64,000 nt of DNA from Oligoflexales bacterium (GCA_947494335.1 CANLUT010000002.1:434001-498000); one strand, 5' to 3'; shown: positions 25,232-36,387, counted from the first letter of the stretch. Notes: generated by a model from the sequence alone, not told the origin. Made by a program: numbers and translations.

Positions 25232-26304
25232 GTCCTCGTATTCGTGCTAAGTCCCAGTCGCTCGCGTCGGTAGGATCCGTCTTGCACGTGTTTACACCAG
25301 GTTTGATTGCTTAGATACCAGTTGACTGTCTTGCGGATGCCCGATTCAAATGATTCTCTTGGTCGCCACCCGAGTTCTTTTGTGATCTTGCTTGCGTCAA
25401 TGGCGTAGCGCAGATCATGGCCGGGACGATCAGAAACAAAGGCAATTTGTTTTTCATAAGACATACCGTCTTTTCTAGGAGACAGCTCGTCAAGAAGCCC
25501 ACAGATCGTTTTGACGACATCGATATTCTTCTTTTCGTTATAGCCGCCAATATTATAGGTCTCACCAAGACGTCCTGTTTCAAAGACCGTTATAAGGGCT
25601 TCGGCGTGATCTTCGACATAAAGCCAATCACGGACATTTTCACCTTTGCCGTATACGGGAAGGGACTTGCCTTCCAAAGCATTTAAAATCATGAGCGGAA
25701 TGAGTTTTTCTGGAAAGTGAAACGGTCCATAGTTATTGCTACAGTTGGTCGTAATCACTGGGAGGCCATAGGTCTCATACCAAGCTCTGACTAGATGGTC
25801 ACTTGATGCTTTTGATGCTGAGTATGGTGAGTTTGGCTGATAGGGGGTTTCTTCTGTGAACAGACCCTGATCACCGAGGCTTCCGTAAACTTCATCAGTC
25901 GATACATGGTGAAATCTAAATTTCGCCTGCGCTGTTTCTGAAAGACCATTCCAATATGAGCGACAGACTTCCAACAGGTTGTAGGTCCCGATTATATTTG
26001 TCTGAATAAAATCACCAGGACCATCAATGGAGCGGTCCACATGAGATTCTGCTGCCAAGTGCATGATGCCGTCTGGCTTGAAGTCATAAACTATTTTTCG
26101 AACGTGGTCGCGGTCACAGATATCTGCTCTCACGAACTGATATTTGGGATTATTGTCAATGGACGCTAGTGACTCGAGATTGCCAGCGTACGTGAGCTTA
26201 TCCAAGTTCAGTACATGCCAATCTCTGGAGGCAATAAGATTGCGAATCACAGCTGAGCCGATGAAGCCAGCTCCGCCTGTGATGATGATTCGCGTCATAG
26301 CCAC
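25228..26304 (-). CDS. rfbB: dTDP-glucose 4,6-dehydratase
   Basis: RfbB (RmlB) converts dTDP-glucose to dTDP-4-keto-6-deoxyglucose with NAD as a bound cofactor. The N-terminal GGAGFIGSA Rossmann motif, [15 protein letters not shown], the catalytic [10 protein letters not shown] and YSASK, and [17 protein letters not shown] are all present. The length of 358 residues is normal. The gene lies between rfbA and a GT2 gene, overlapping both. Its product feeds any dTDP-6-deoxy sugar branch; the 3,4-ketoisomerase and aminotransferase 35 kb downstream are the probable next steps. Confidence 0.97.
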   Translation of the reverse strand: MAMTRIIITGGAGFIGSAVIRNLIASRDWHVLNLDKLTYAGNLESLASIDNNPKYQFVRADICDRDHVRKIVYDFKPDGIMHLAAESHVDRSIDGPGDFIQTNIIGTYNLLEVCRSYWNGLSETAQAKFRFHHVSTDEVYGSLGDQGLFTEETPYQPNSPYSASKASSDHLVRAWYETYGLPVITTNCSNNYGPFHFPEKLIPLMILNALEGKSLPVYGKGENVRDWLYVEDHAEALITVFETGRLGETYNIGGYNEKKNIDVVKTICGLLDELSPRKDGMSYEKQIAFVSDRPGHDLRYAIDASKITKELGWRPRESFESGIRKTVNWYLSNQTWCKHVQDGSYRRERLGLSTNTRT

Positions 26305-27050
26305 TGTGTCCCTGATGGAATATATTTCTTCGGCATTTCGGCTTTGAAAAAGCCCTTAGGGCTTTGGAATAAATTAAAGTAGAGGATGTGGCGTAATGCG
26401 GCGACGCCATCTTTCCAGGTGATCTTTTTGCCTTCCATATAGCTTCTTGGGAAGTAGCTGATAGGAACTTCCATGATCCGCACTTTTAGACGTGCAATTT
26501 TAGCCGTGATCTCTGGCTCGAAACCAAAGCGGTTACTCTCAAGGTTAATATTTTTTAAAATCTCAGCTCTAAAAAACTTATAGCAGGTCTCCATGTCGGT
26601 TAAATAAAGACCGCTAAAAAGATTACTGAGAATTGTGAGAATCCGGTTCACCAGGTAGTGAAAAGTTCTGTGCACCTGTGGCGCGTTTTTCTTAAACCTG
26701 CTGCCGAAAACGACGTCAGCTTTGCCCTTTAGCAAAGGCTCCATAATGGCTGGGATGTCATCTAAAGAGTACTCAAAGTCGGCATCCTGGACGCCAATTA
26801 GGTCGCCAGTCGCTAGCTCAAACCCTCGCCTGAGTGCTGCCCCTTTGCCGCGATTTTCGGGTTGTTTTTGTTTAATAACTTCAGATTGGAACGAGAAATT
26901 ATTCAAAATAGACCATGAGGTGTCTTTTGAGCAGTCATCGACAAATACCAGTTGTTTATCTGCATTTAATTCAAGTTTATCTAGCTGATTCAGAAACTCT
27001 TCTAGATGATTTGCTTCGTTATAAATTGGAACGATCAAACTGACTTTCAA
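26295..27050 (-). CDS. Family 2 glycosyltransferase, DPM1/DolP-mannose-synthase-like
   Basis: This is a 251-residue GT-A enzyme. [31 protein letters not shown], the [16 protein letters not shown] block and the DxD region [13 protein letters not shown] are typical. VVFGSRFKK and [11 protein letters not shown] place it near polyprenyl-phosphate glycosyltransferases that load a sugar on undecaprenyl phosphate for use by GT-C enzymes in the periplasm. No long C-terminal membrane domain is present. It is first in the minus-strand run with rfbB and rfbA, and the 105-base gap to the divergent gene at 27156 should hold promoters both ways. Confidence 0.88.
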   Translation of the reverse strand: MKVSLIVPIYNEANHLEEFLNQLDKLELNADKQLVFVDDCSKDTSWSILNNFSFQSEVIKQKQPENRGKGAALRRGFELATGDLIGVQDADFEYSLDDIPAIMEPLLKGKADVVFGSRFKKNAPQVHRTFHYLVNRILTILSNLFSGLYLTDMETCYKFFRAEILKNINLESNRFGFEPEITAKIARLKVRIMEVPISYFPRSYMEGKKITWKDGVAALRHILYFNLFQSPKGFFKAEMPKKYIPSGTQWL

Positions 27051-27155
27051 GGTTTGTCACCCCTTGGGAAAATGTTGATAAAATAACCTGAAAACATTAG
27101 CTTTATTGGATGTTCAAGCCAATCAGTTTTCTAGCCTCAAACGAGGGTTTTCAAG

Positions 27156-28397
27156 GTGTCGAAGTCAGTCTCTAACACAGTTGCAATTGTCGTACAGCGT
27201 TACGGTAAAGACGTCGTTGGAGGAGCGGAAGCTCATGCTCGCATTTTGGCTGAAAAATTAAAAAATTCATTAGGTTATAGCGTAGAGGTGTTTACCACTA
27301 CAGCTAAAGACTATATGACTTGGGCCAATGAATATGATCCGGGAACTTTAGAGGTCGACGGCATAACGGTGCATCGTTTTCCGGTAAACAGACAGCGGGC
27401 TAAATTATTTGCTTTATATGACCGGGTGATTCGAAGAATTTTGCGCTTTTCGCGTCGATTTAAGTGGCTTGATTTCTTTTCCACTGGGCTTGAGTGGCTG
27501 TGGATTTATTTTCAAGGTCCTGTCTGCCCAGCACTTGTTAAGACCTTGCACAAGAAACAAGGCCAGTACCGCAAGATCATATTCTTTTGTTACCTATACT
27601 ATCCGACTTTGGTGGCAAGTAAGGGTGTTGAAGCCAAGGCGATTTTAATTCCTCTGGCTCACGATGAGCCACCATTTCATTTCGGGATTGTTCGAGATTT
27701 GCTGCGAAGAATGCCGCGGATGATTCCCAATACAGAACCTGAATGGGACATGATCAAAAGAAAGCTCGACCCCTCCAGTCTTCCATTCTCGACTCCGGCA
27801 GGCCTTGGATTTGATTTGGCGGCGCCCGATATGACAAACGAGGTTCGGCCCCACATTAAAGACATGGTTAGTCGAGGTGACCGGTTTCTTCTTTATTTAG
27901 GAAGAATAAGTGCTGGCAAAGGTGTGCACGAGCTCATTTCCTGGTATCAGGACTGGAGACAAGTAGAAAAATCTCCTCCTATAAAGTTAGTACTCGCGGG
28001 CCACAAAGAAAGTTCTGTCATTATCCCAAACGTTTCAGAGATCAGCTACTTGGGGTTCGTTTCAGACGCAGAGCGTGATTATTTAATTCAAAACTGTTTT
28101 GCTCTCGTAAATCCATCTGTCTATGAGAGTCTTTCTATGATTGTCATTGAAGCAATCATGGCCGGAAAACCTGTATTGGCACGACGTCAATGCGAGGTAT
28201 TCAGGTTTTATTCACATTTTGCCCCATCAGTTGGTCTTTTTGGCGACGGACGCGAGTTCAGTGAGGAGCTACTCAGGCAGTTAGATATCGGGCATGAAGA
28301 GGCGCAATCGGCTATCGCGGTATCAAAGTCCTGGGCGACGGCCAGATTCTCATGGGACTCAATTTTGAAAATATTCAAGCTCCAGATTGAAGGCTAA
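27156..28397 (+). CDS. Family 4 glycosyltransferase
   Basis: This is a GT-B enzyme of 413 residues. VVGGAEAHARILAEKL near the N-terminus is the usual acceptor-side glycine-rich loop. FLLYLGRISAGKGVHEL starts the C-terminal Rossmann domain, and YLGFVSDAERDYLIQNC and NPSVYESLSMIVIEAIMAGKPVL carry the E-x7-E retaining motif. The sugar is unknown. GAGGG precedes the GTG start at a spacing of eight. It leads a plus-strand run with two integral membrane proteins. Confidence 0.88.
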   Translation: MSKSVSNTVAIVVQRYGKDVVGGAEAHARILAEKLKNSLGYSVEVFTTTAKDYMTWANEYDPGTLEVDGITVHRFPVNRQRAKLFALYDRVIRRILRFSRRFKWLDFFSTGLEWLWIYFQGPVCPALVKTLHKKQGQYRKIIFFCYLYYPTLVASKGVEAKAILIPLAHDEPPFHFGIVRDLLRRMPRMIPNTEPEWDMIKRKLDPSSLPFSTPAGLGFDLAAPDMTNEVRPHIKDMVSRGDRFLLYLGRISAGKGVHELISWYQDWRQVEKSPPIKLVLAGHKESSVIIPNVSEISYLGFVSDAERDYLIQNCFALVNPSVYESLSMIVIEAIMAGKPVLARRQCEVFRFYSHFAPSVGLFGDGREFSEELLRQLDIGHEEAQSAIAVSKSWATARFSWDSILKIFKLQIEG

Positions 28398-28398
28398 A

Positions 28399-30012
28399 AT
28401 GAATAGACTCTCCTCTTTAATTGCAAATAAATGGCCAGCATTTCTCTGCGTGCTTATCGTTGCTTTAGTCGGTACCAGATTTCACCATTGGTTGATATTG
28501 CAAGGTAGTCACGATCTTGTTCACGGTGATCTTGGCGATAGTCGTTTTGTGAATTTATTGCTGGAGCATGGATGGCTTTTTGTTTCAGGATCCTCGTTCC
28601 TCACAGAAGGTTTTTGGTCCGCTCCGTGGAATTTCCATCCGCTCACAAACTCCATGCTCATGAGCGATCTCATGTTGGGTGCCTCCTGGAATTATTCAAT
28701 TTTTAGGTGGTTTGGGTTGGATCCTGGCTCGTCCTATCAGCTATGGTTTATAACAACTTCTTGTACCAATTTCATTGCGGCTTATCTTCTGTCTCGAACG
28801 ATAGGCATTGGACTTTGGGGTAGTCTTGCATCAGCGTGGATATTTGCCTTTAGCATCATTCGTGGGTCTTTTGTTGCTCATCCACAGTTGATGCCACATT
28901 ATTTTTCAGCTCTAGCTCTACTATTTGGAATCCTTGCCTATCGCTCGCAATCGAGGAATTTTAAGGCTTTTTTCTTTGGGACTCTTGCCGGAGTTTGTTT
29001 GTCTTTGCAATTTTGGACAGCTTTTTATTTGGTTTGGTTTTCTATTTACACTCTCATTTTGGCAACGCTGTTGGCCTTTATTATTTGGAGATCAGAGGTC
29101 ATCCGTGTGTTGCGGGAGAACATGATAGCGATCATTGGATTCGGAGTAAGCTTTTTGATTGGCTCAGCCTCGCTAGCGATCAAATACTTATCAATGCAGT
29201 CCATAGTTGGAGGGCGGCAATGGTCGGATGTCGCCGGGTTTTTGCCACGCTTTCGTGCTCTTTTCCTTCCATCTCCTGATGCATGGATTTATCACTGGCT
29301 ATTCGAAATGAATTTGAACGTCAGTTCATGGTATAGTGAAATGTTCATGTTCCCTGGCATCTTTGCTATTTTTTGTGTGCTTCTTTGTTTATGGCAAAGT
29401 CGACTAAAATCAATGAGCCCGGCGATATTTTGTGCTCTATTATGGGTTGTCATCATGTTGTCGGTGCGGTACGACCTTTGGAAGGTTGTTTATTTCACGA
29501 TCCCCGGTGCAAGCGCCATTCGAGCCGTTGGTAGGATTGCTCTGGCTGGTCTCATCCCTCTAGGGATTTGTGTTGGATTCGTTGTTGAAAGCCTGATTTC
29601 GACCTACGGGCGAACGAGTAGCGCTGGTCTGCGTCTTGTTCTGAGTATTGCACTCCTTAGTATTGTCATTGTCGATAATGGTGTTACTCCTCGGTTTGGC
29701 TACTCTCTTGCCGAGAGCCAAGCCAGGATTGACACCATAAAAAAATTGCTTAGCGACAAGACCTGCAAAGTGTTCCACTTTGGATCACAGGATACCCCAT
29801 GGAAGGTTAATATTGATGCTATGTGGGCGTCAGTTCAAAGCATGTCTGCGACGGTCAACGGATACTCGGGCCACATTCCTCCTGGTTACCAAGAGGCGGG
29901 ATTAACGGATTTGATCAACGCAACAGGTGAAGGTGTTCAAAGGTGGATGGCGCTAAATAATATTTCAATAAGCAGCTCAGATGTTTGCGTTATAAAGTCT
30001 AAGGTGGAATGA
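28399..30012 (+). CDS. Polytopic membrane protein, GT-C-like
   Basis: This is a 537-residue protein with about 11-13 predicted membrane helices. After the first helix, the loop GSHDLVHGDLGDSRFVN contains acidic residues in the place where GT-C glycosyltransferases carry their catalytic Asp, followed by a large helical bundle and a C-terminal soluble part of about 100 residues. A role as a lipid-linked-sugar transferase in the periplasm is inferred only. ATG 28399 follows the previous stop by one base, with AAGG upstream. The next gene overlaps it by four bases. Confidence 0.7.
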   Translation: MNRLSSLIANKWPAFLCVLIVALVGTRFHHWLILQGSHDLVHGDLGDSRFVNLLLEHGWLFVSGSSFLTEGFWSAPWNFHPLTNSMLMSDLMLGASWNYSIFRWFGLDPGSSYQLWFITTSCTNFIAAYLLSRTIGIGLWGSLASAWIFAFSIIRGSFVAHPQLMPHYFSALALLFGILAYRSQSRNFKAFFFGTLAGVCLSLQFWTAFYLVWFSIYTLILATLLAFIIWRSEVIRVLRENMIAIIGFGVSFLIGSASLAIKYLSMQSIVGGRQWSDVAGFLPRFRALFLPSPDAWIYHWLFEMNLNVSSWYSEMFMFPGIFAIFCVLLCLWQSRLKSMSPAIFCALLWVVIMLSVRYDLWKVVYFTIPGASAIRAVGRIALAGLIPLGICVGFVVESLISTYGRTSSAGLRLVLSIALLSIVIVDNGVTPRFGYSLAESQARIDTIKKLLSDKTCKVFHFGSQDTPWKVNIDAMWASVQSMSATVNGYSGHIPPGYQEAGLTDLINATGEGVQRWMALNNISISSSDVCVIKSKVE

Positions 30013-31175
30013 TTTTGAGTCCACAACACTCAGCAGATCAAAAGTCAAAAATCTCTTTGAATGGTAGAATTCTAAGTTTGGACGCTCTTTTGGTCGGCCT
30101 TGCCGTGTTGTGTATTTTTCGGGTGATTGCAGTTTATTTTGCAAACGATTTCGCTTCAGGTGGCGGTGATTTTAAGACTGGAGACTGGCTTATAAACTAT
30201 TCTTCAGGGTTCGTGCGCCGAGGTCTCATTGGCGAGATGCTCATGATGCTGCCGCTAAATGGCGAATCTTTGCTTCGCGCAGTATTTTTTACTCAATCAG
30301 CGATCTATGTTCTGGTCTGTATTCTATATGTACGGTGTTTTTTCAAGGCGGGTGGCGACATACGATCCTCGTATTTTCTGTTCTCGCCAGCCGGAATTTT
30401 GCTATTTCCACTAAATGATCCGAGTGCGGCCTTACGTAAGGAGATATTGGTCTATCTTTCGCATTTGCTGCTGTTAATGACATTGAAGTCGAAACTTTCG
30501 CCATGGCAGCGCAGATTCATGTTGTTTGCGTGTCTTTGTCTTTATTCGGTCGCGCTTTTTAGCCATGAGCTTACGGCGTTTGCGTTGCCATTTTTTATTT
30601 TCCCGTTAGTCAGATCTGTTTATGACGGAGAGGAAAAAAAGACTGACTTAATCGTCAGCGCTGCAGTTTTGATCTTACTGACGGGGATTGGACTTTTATC
30701 GGCCGTCTTTTTTCATGGAGATCAGGACACTGTTTCTGGAATTTGTAATTATCTAACCGCGCGCGGATTATCTGGGAAGCTTTGTGGTGGCGCAGTTGGG
30801 TGGTTAGCTGGGACCGGAGCAACTGTGTCGACACATTTCTCCGATTTCGGGCGATTTTATCTTGGTTATTTATTGATTGCAGTACTGGCAATCATTCCAT
30901 TTTTAGCATTTAGGCGGTTGGACCGAGTGCTTTGGCGGGAGCTTCTGATTTGCGCCATGGGTTTGAGCCCTTTGTTCTTTGTGGCTATTGATTGGGGGCG
31001 ATGGATTCATATTTATTTTGTTCTGAGTAGCCAGCTGATTTTTTTTGACTATTTTACGAGGGGCAAAAAACTACCACAGTGGAACCTGATATTGATCTTT
31101 ATTTACTGTGTTAGTTGGGGTGTTCCACACTATTGCCCGCAGTGGCAGTGCTATAAGATAGGTCTTTTTCGATGA
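30009..31175 (+). CDS. Polytopic membrane protein of the polysaccharide locus
   Basis: This is a 388-residue protein with about 9-10 hydrophobic helices. The first loop has FASGGGDFKTGDWLINYSSGFVRRG split by a conserved-looking GDW...FVRRG segment, which I have seen only in uncharacterised surface-polysaccharide proteins. HELTAF in helix five and a DWGRW segment near the C-terminus could be functional. It may be a polymerase or GT-C enzyme; neither can be shown. ATGA overlap couples it to the upstream membrane protein. Confidence 0.65.
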   Translation: MILSPQHSADQKSKISLNGRILSLDALLVGLAVLCIFRVIAVYFANDFASGGGDFKTGDWLINYSSGFVRRGLIGEMLMMLPLNGESLLRAVFFTQSAIYVLVCILYVRCFFKAGGDIRSSYFLFSPAGILLFPLNDPSAALRKEILVYLSHLLLLMTLKSKLSPWQRRFMLFACLCLYSVALFSHELTAFALPFFIFPLVRSVYDGEEKKTDLIVSAAVLILLTGIGLLSAVFFHGDQDTVSGICNYLTARGLSGKLCGGAVGWLAGTGATVSTHFSDFGRFYLGYLLIAVLAIIPFLAFRRLDRVLWRELLICAMGLSPLFFVAIDWGRWIHIYFVLSSQLIFFDYFTRGKKLPQWNLILIFIYCVSWGVPHYCPQWQCYKIGLFR

Positions 31176-31185
31176 GGGACTAAGA

Positions 31186-32118
31186 TTAAAGTGTTAGCGA
31201 ATCTAGAACGTCTGATAAGGATTTTGACAAGGAAATTTCTGGGTGCCATCCCAAAACGCGCGCGGCGAGACTGGCATCACCCAGAAGTGAAGACTCGTCA
31301 CCGGACCTAACAAGATCATCTCGTGTTTTTGTTGTGAGGCTTTTTTTCGCAAGTCTGCACATTTCCTCAAATACATAGCCTATCGTCACACTTTTTCCGG
31401 ATCCCAAAACAAATGTCTTTTCTTCGGGCTGCTTCTCTAAAATCAAACGGTAAGCTCTGGCTATATCGCGTACATCAGTAAAATCTCTGTGTGAGTGAAG
31501 ACCGCCGGTTTCGATGCTGCTGCCGTTAGCAGCCTTCATAATCCGCTCTGCAAATCCAGCAACTACAAACGAGGGGTGCTGACCCGGTCCAATGTGATTA
31601 AATGGTCTTGCGACATAAACATCTAGTCCGTTCCCATCGTAAAGTCTGGCTACGGACTCAGCAGCTAATTTACTTTGACCATAAGATCCGCGAGGCACTA
31701 CGGGTGTAGACTCATGGCAACTAAGGTTTCCTGTTTTTAGGTCCCCACCATACACGAAGGCGCTGCTGATCATTAGAAAAGATCGATTGCGTCCACCAGG
31801 CAAATTTTTCACGGCGTTTGCGACGTGCGAGACGCTTGCAACGTTCACATCAAATAGTTGTCTTAAGTTCTTCTCAGTATCTTTGGTGTGGGCGAGTCCC
31901 GCCAAATGCACCGCAGCATCTGGCTGGTGGAGGCTCGTAATGGAGTTACATGCATCTGGATTTGCTACATCTAATGCATGCAGTTCGAGGCGTGCTCGGG
32001 CTGTCTCAAGCGTTCCTGCATGAAGTGAGGTCGCAATAACCTCATGACCATGATTTACCAATTCATTCAGTAAATGTCGGCCAACAAAACCATCGGCTCC
32101 AGTCACAAGCACTTTCAT
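31186..32118 (-). CDS. rmd: GDP-6-deoxy-D-mannose reductase-like epimerase/dehydratase
   Basis: This is an extended SDR of 310 residues. The cofactor motif is TGADGFVGRHLLN, followed by HLAGLAHTKD, a SSAFVYGGD catalytic Ser/Thr region and SYGQSK (Tyr and Lys). Rmd reduces GDP-4-keto-6-deoxy-D-mannose to GDP-D-rhamnose. The assignment rests mostly on its position directly after gmd, nine bases away, and on the domain; a UDP-sugar C4-epimerase cannot be fully excluded. It ends the minus-strand run methyltransferase-GT4-wzm-wzt-gmd-rmd. Confidence 0.78.
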   Translation of the reverse strand: MKVLVTGADGFVGRHLLNELVNHGHEVIATSLHAGTLETARARLELHALDVANPDACNSITSLHQPDAAVHLAGLAHTKDTEKNLRQLFDVNVASVSHVANAVKNLPGGRNRSFLMISSAFVYGGDLKTGNLSCHESTPVVPRGSYGQSKLAAESVARLYDGNGLDVYVARPFNHIGPGQHPSFVVAGFAERIMKAANGSSIETGGLHSHRDFTDVRDIARAYRLILEKQPEEKTFVLGSGKSVTIGYVFEEMCRLAKKSLTTKTRDDLVRSGDESSLLGDASLAARVLGWHPEISLSKSLSDVLDSLTL

Positions 32119-32127
32119 AAACAGATC

Positions 32128-33117
<990 letters not shown>

Positions 33118-33177
33118 TTAAGCGAAGAGGGGCCATTAAAGCCCAATTTTCCGCCTAATTCCAGCTAAAATAGGGCT

Positions 33178-34425
33178 CTAGGGTGAGGGTAGGTGGACAG
33201 ACACCTGTAGAGCTGTGCAACCAGCAAACTTGACTCCGGGAGCATGGATCACCCGAAACACAGCAGCGTCATTTAGCCAGTCATAATTGGACTCCAGATG
33301 GCTGTCGCCTGAGTGGGCAGCTACGGTGACTGTGTAAACGTTTTCTCCAAGATTGAGAGGCACCATAAATTCGACTGTTTGCTCGAGGCTTGCAGCCGTA
33401 AAATCAATAAGTTTCCCCAAAAGATCAGTGTTGGTGCCAAAGATGTCCTGCCCCAACCGATCTCTGATCAAAAATCCTACACTTACACGGCTGGTCGGCT
33501 CTTTGGCTTTTAGAGAAATTTTAAGTTTTAACTGTTCGCCCGAGACGAATGTTTCGGTGGGTATACTCTCGTGGTTCAATAGGTGGATATTCTCGATGTA
33601 AACCCTCTGGTTGCCTGACCTTATGGCTAGTTGATCAAGCGTTTGCCTCAAGGTTTTGACCTGACGATCTCTTTCAGCAATAAGGCTGTTGTAAGCATTA
33701 AAAACCTTAGTTGGTTCCCCCTCATCAATCACTTGGCCTTTGTCCAAGAGGTAAGCCTTATCGCAAAGGCTTTTCACAGCCGCTGCGTCATGACTAACGA
33801 AAAGAAGAGTCTTGCCGCGTGAGCGAAATTCCCTGATTTTACTGAGACATTTAGCCTGAAACCGGATATCTCCGACCGCAAGGGCCTCATCCACAATGAG
33901 GATATCTGGGTCGACGTTTATGGCCACACTAAATGCTAAACGAACATACATTCCAGATGAGTACGTCTTTACAGGGTGATGGATAAACTCCCCGATATCT
34001 GCAAACTCAGAAATTTTAGGTAAAAGCTCTTCAGTGGCGCTATCGGTTAGACCCATGATTGCGCACTGAAAACGAACGTTTTCTAATCCGGTAAATTCCG
34101 GATTAAAGCCAGCACCAAGCTCAAGCAGAGCAGCAATTTTACCGTGTACCTGAACCGATCCTCGTGACGGTGTGAGCACGCCGGCAATGCACTGAAGAAG
34201 GGTCGACTTGCCACTGCCATTTAAACCAATGATGCCGACACATTTTCCTTTGGGAATGTTGATCGAGATATCTCTAAGGGCGAAAAACTCTTCATGGTAT
34301 TTTTTTCCAAAGGGATGAAAGACTTCTTTCAGGCGATCAATATTGCGATCAAAGATTTGGTAAATCTTTGATAGGCCATTAATCTCAATGGTAAAATGTT
34401 CCCTTGCTGGAGTTATCGATGTCAT
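33178..34425 (-). CDS. wzt: Polysaccharide ABC exporter ATP-binding subunit with C-terminal binding domain
   Basis: Wzt powers export of a finished undecaprenyl-linked glycan across the inner membrane. The nucleotide-binding domain has Walker A GLNGSGKST, the LSGQ-equivalent YSSGMYVRLAFSVA and Walker B ILIVDEALAVGD. After about residue 270 there is a beta-rich domain (KLKISLKAKEPTSRVSVGFLI-type strands) of about 145 residues. This matches the Wzt C-terminal carbohydrate-binding domain found in transporters that recognise a capped O-antigen end. It overlaps wzm by four bases. The 84-base gap before gmd is A/T-poor with no clear promoter. Confidence 0.95.
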   Translation of the reverse strand: MTSITPAREHFTIEINGLSKIYQIFDRNIDRLKEVFHPFGKKYHEEFFALRDISINIPKGKCVGIIGLNGSGKSTLLQCIAGVLTPSRGSVQVHGKIAALLELGAGFNPEFTGLENVRFQCAIMGLTDSATEELLPKISEFADIGEFIHHPVKTYSSGMYVRLAFSVAINVDPDILIVDEALAVGDIRFQAKCLSKIREFRSRGKTLLFVSHDAAAVKSLCDKAYLLDKGQVIDEGEPTKVFNAYNSLIAERDRQVKTLRQTLDQLAIRSGNQRVYIENIHLLNHESIPTETFVSGEQLKLKISLKAKEPTSRVSVGFLIRDRLGQDIFGTNTDLLGKLIDFTAASLEQTVEFMVPLNLGENVYTVTVAAHSGDSHLESNYDWLNDAAVFRVIHAPGVKFAGCTALQVSVHLPSP

Positions 34426-35246
34426 AAGATATCTCCGAAATATGGTCTGAGACGCTTAAATACCGAGCGACCCAAAAGAATCACCACCAACGTAAGACTC
34501 CAAAAAATAAGTCCATGCCGCGGGGCGACGTCCCAAGACCACGCATTGCCTGATTGAGGCCCAAGAAAAGAAACGCGGTAGCCTTCAGTGATGTAGTAGA
34601 CCGGATTTAATGCAAGCCAGGGTCGCATCGTCTCTGGTAAAACATCCGCCCGCCAGATGATGGGTGTTCCCCAAAATCCCAGTTGCGCGATGATGCCAAG
34701 AAGTTGCTGCACGTCCCGAAATAACACAGTAAGGCTACTTGTAAGCCAGCTTAAGCCCACTAAAAACACCACGGCAGCAAACGTAAAATAGGGAACGTAG
34801 AGCCAAGACCACTGGGGCGTAACGCCCGTCAAAAGCAGGATTACAATCACAAGTAAAAGAAATATCCCATGAAAGACCAGGCTACTGCCAATTTTTACCA
34901 CTGGCAAAAGCTCGACTTTAAAATTCACTTTCCGCACAAGAAATGAGTAGTCCGTGACCGCCCCCGAGCCCATGATTAGTCCCTCTTGGGCGAAGTTCCA
35001 TGCGATTTGGGCGGGAAAAAACCACGCCACAAATGACACATCTGAGCCGCTTGGGTTTGCTTTTAGTCCGTAAGTGAAGACAAACCAAAGAATTCCCATC
35101 ATGCATAATGGCTGCAAAAACGCCCACATAAGTCCCAAGGCAGATCCAGCGAATCGTGACTTAACGTCGCGCCAAATCATGGTTTGAAGCAGCGTTCTTG
35201 CCTTCCAGCATTCAATGATAAATAGGGACTTGGAAGAGGAGGCCAT
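34422..35246 (-). CDS. wzm: Polysaccharide ABC exporter permease
   Basis: This is a 274-residue permease with six membrane helices. The cytosolic N-terminal segment (TLLQTMIWRDVKSRFAGSALGLMWAFLQPL) is typical of ABC-2 family Wzm/KpsM proteins, and PIIWRADVLPETMRPWLALNPVYYITEGYR is the usual gate and end-helix region. It pairs with the Wzt subunit immediately downstream and lies eight bases after the GT4 stop. Together they export the D-rhamnose-type polymer predicted from gmd/rmd. Confidence 0.95.
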   Translation of the reverse strand: MASSSKSLFIIECWKARTLLQTMIWRDVKSRFAGSALGLMWAFLQPLCMMGILWFVFTYGLKANPSGSDVSFVAWFFPAQIAWNFAQEGLIMGSGAVTDYSFLVRKVNFKVELLPVVKIGSSLVFHGIFLLLVIVILLLTGVTPQWSWLYVPYFTFAAVVFLVGLSWLTSSLTVLFRDVQQLLGIIAQLGFWGTPIIWRADVLPETMRPWLALNPVYYITEGYRVSFLGPQSGNAWSWDVAPRHGLIFWSLTLVVILLGRSVFKRLRPYFGDIL

Positions 35247-35254
35247 TGTAAACC

Positions 35255-36376
35255 CTAGATCTGTAAGCTTTGAATAAAGTGAACCAGCTCGTTTGCCAGT
35301 TTTTGTTCAGAAAACCTCTGAGCGTTTTGGTGGCCAAGACTGATAAGATCCTGTCGAAGCTTCGCATCTGATTGTATGCGATGAATTGCGGTGGCGAAAA
35401 CATCATAATTTAGATTTTTGAGGATAATGCCTCCCTGTCCTGCGGTGCTAGCCACCGCAGCCTGGTCCCAGGCAATAACAGGAAGACCCATCATCTGAGC
35501 TTCGATGACTGGAACACAAAACCCCTCGTGCTCGGACATGCAAATAAACGCCTGACAGTGTCTGTAAAGCGTGCCGAGTTTTCGGCCGTCAGCATCGTGA
35601 ACAAAAATCACTTTCGCAGAAATTTGGCCAAGCTCTGAAAGTTTTAAGAGGTCTTCCTTATATTTTTTAAAGCCAGGGCTTAAGCCTCCGCAAATAATGA
35701 GCTGAATATCAGGGCCATAAAGTTGCTCATAGCTTTTAATGGTGGCTAGAAGATGGGAATGGCCTTTGTTAGGGACAACTCTTCCCACAAATAAGACATT
35801 CAATTTGGATTTTTTAGTGATGCCCACGAGGGCTTGGTCATCAGCCTTATCTTTTAAGTCATCCACGGAAACAAAAGGGGCGATGACGCTCACATGATGA
35901 CCTGATTTGGTCAATTTATTTGAACCGGCGATGGTCCTTAAGTCAGACAAATTAAACTCAGAGTCACCGATCATGGCGTCAGGCAAATGACTTTTCATAA
36001 GCCAGCTCACCTGATCAAGACCAAGTTTCGTAGCCGCGACACTTTGCAGGTCATAGTTTTGGAAAAACCTGGGTGGTGTCATGTTGTGGTATTTAATGAC
36101 GACTTTGCCGCGGCAGGCCCTAAAAAGCTCAGGCAGAAGATGCCAGTAAACTCCCATGTGGTAGAGGAGAATGGAGTCTTTTCTAGCAAGAATTTTTAGA
36201 GCTTCGGATTTGGAGACTAGGCCATCGACTGCAGTTTTTGGCGCGTGTTCAGCATAAACTTTAACGTCAAAGCCCGCATTCGTGAGTGCTCTTTGTCCAA
36301 TCAGCAAATCCCTACCGATGGCGTCATGAATCGCTAGGGTGGGGGCGGCTAGTAGAATGATTGGCTTACCCGACAT
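35255..36376 (-). CDS. Family 4 glycosyltransferase, paralog of the one at 39.8 kb
   Basis: This is a GT-B enzyme of 373 residues. The N-terminus has HDAIGRDLL and YHNMTPPRFF; the C-terminal domain has NVLFVGRVVPNKGHSHLLA and the E-x7-E motif in SEHEGFCVPVIEAQMMG. The same landmarks (RDAIG, YHNITPMQFF, GRVSPNKCHHDLL, SEHEGFGVPIVES) occur in the enzyme at 39772-40872, so the two are paralogs. In P. aeruginosa the A-band rhamnan uses several GT4 enzymes next to wzm/wzt, which makes D-rhamnosyl transfer a reasonable inference. Confidence 0.85.
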   Translation of the reverse strand: MSGKPIILLAAPTLAIHDAIGRDLLIGQRALTNAGFDVKVYAEHAPKTAVDGLVSKSEALKILARKDSILLYHMGVYWHLLPELFRACRGKVVIKYHNMTPPRFFQNYDLQSVAATKLGLDQVSWLMKSHLPDAMIGDSEFNLSDLRTIAGSNKLTKSGHHVSVIAPFVSVDDLKDKADDQALVGITKKSKLNVLFVGRVVPNKGHSHLLATIKSYEQLYGPDIQLIICGGLSPGFKKYKEDLLKLSELGQISAKVIFVHDADGRKLGTLYRHCQAFICMSEHEGFCVPVIEAQMMGLPVIAWDQAAVASTAGQGGIILKNLNYDVFATAIHRIQSDAKLRQDLISLGHQNAQRFSEQKLANELVHFIQSLQI

Positions 36377-36387
36377 GATGATCTTGA

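Noticed and set aside
24347-26304. Complete dTDP-L-rhamnose operon
   Set aside because: rfbC and rfbD are absent in the window; only rfbA and rfbB are found.
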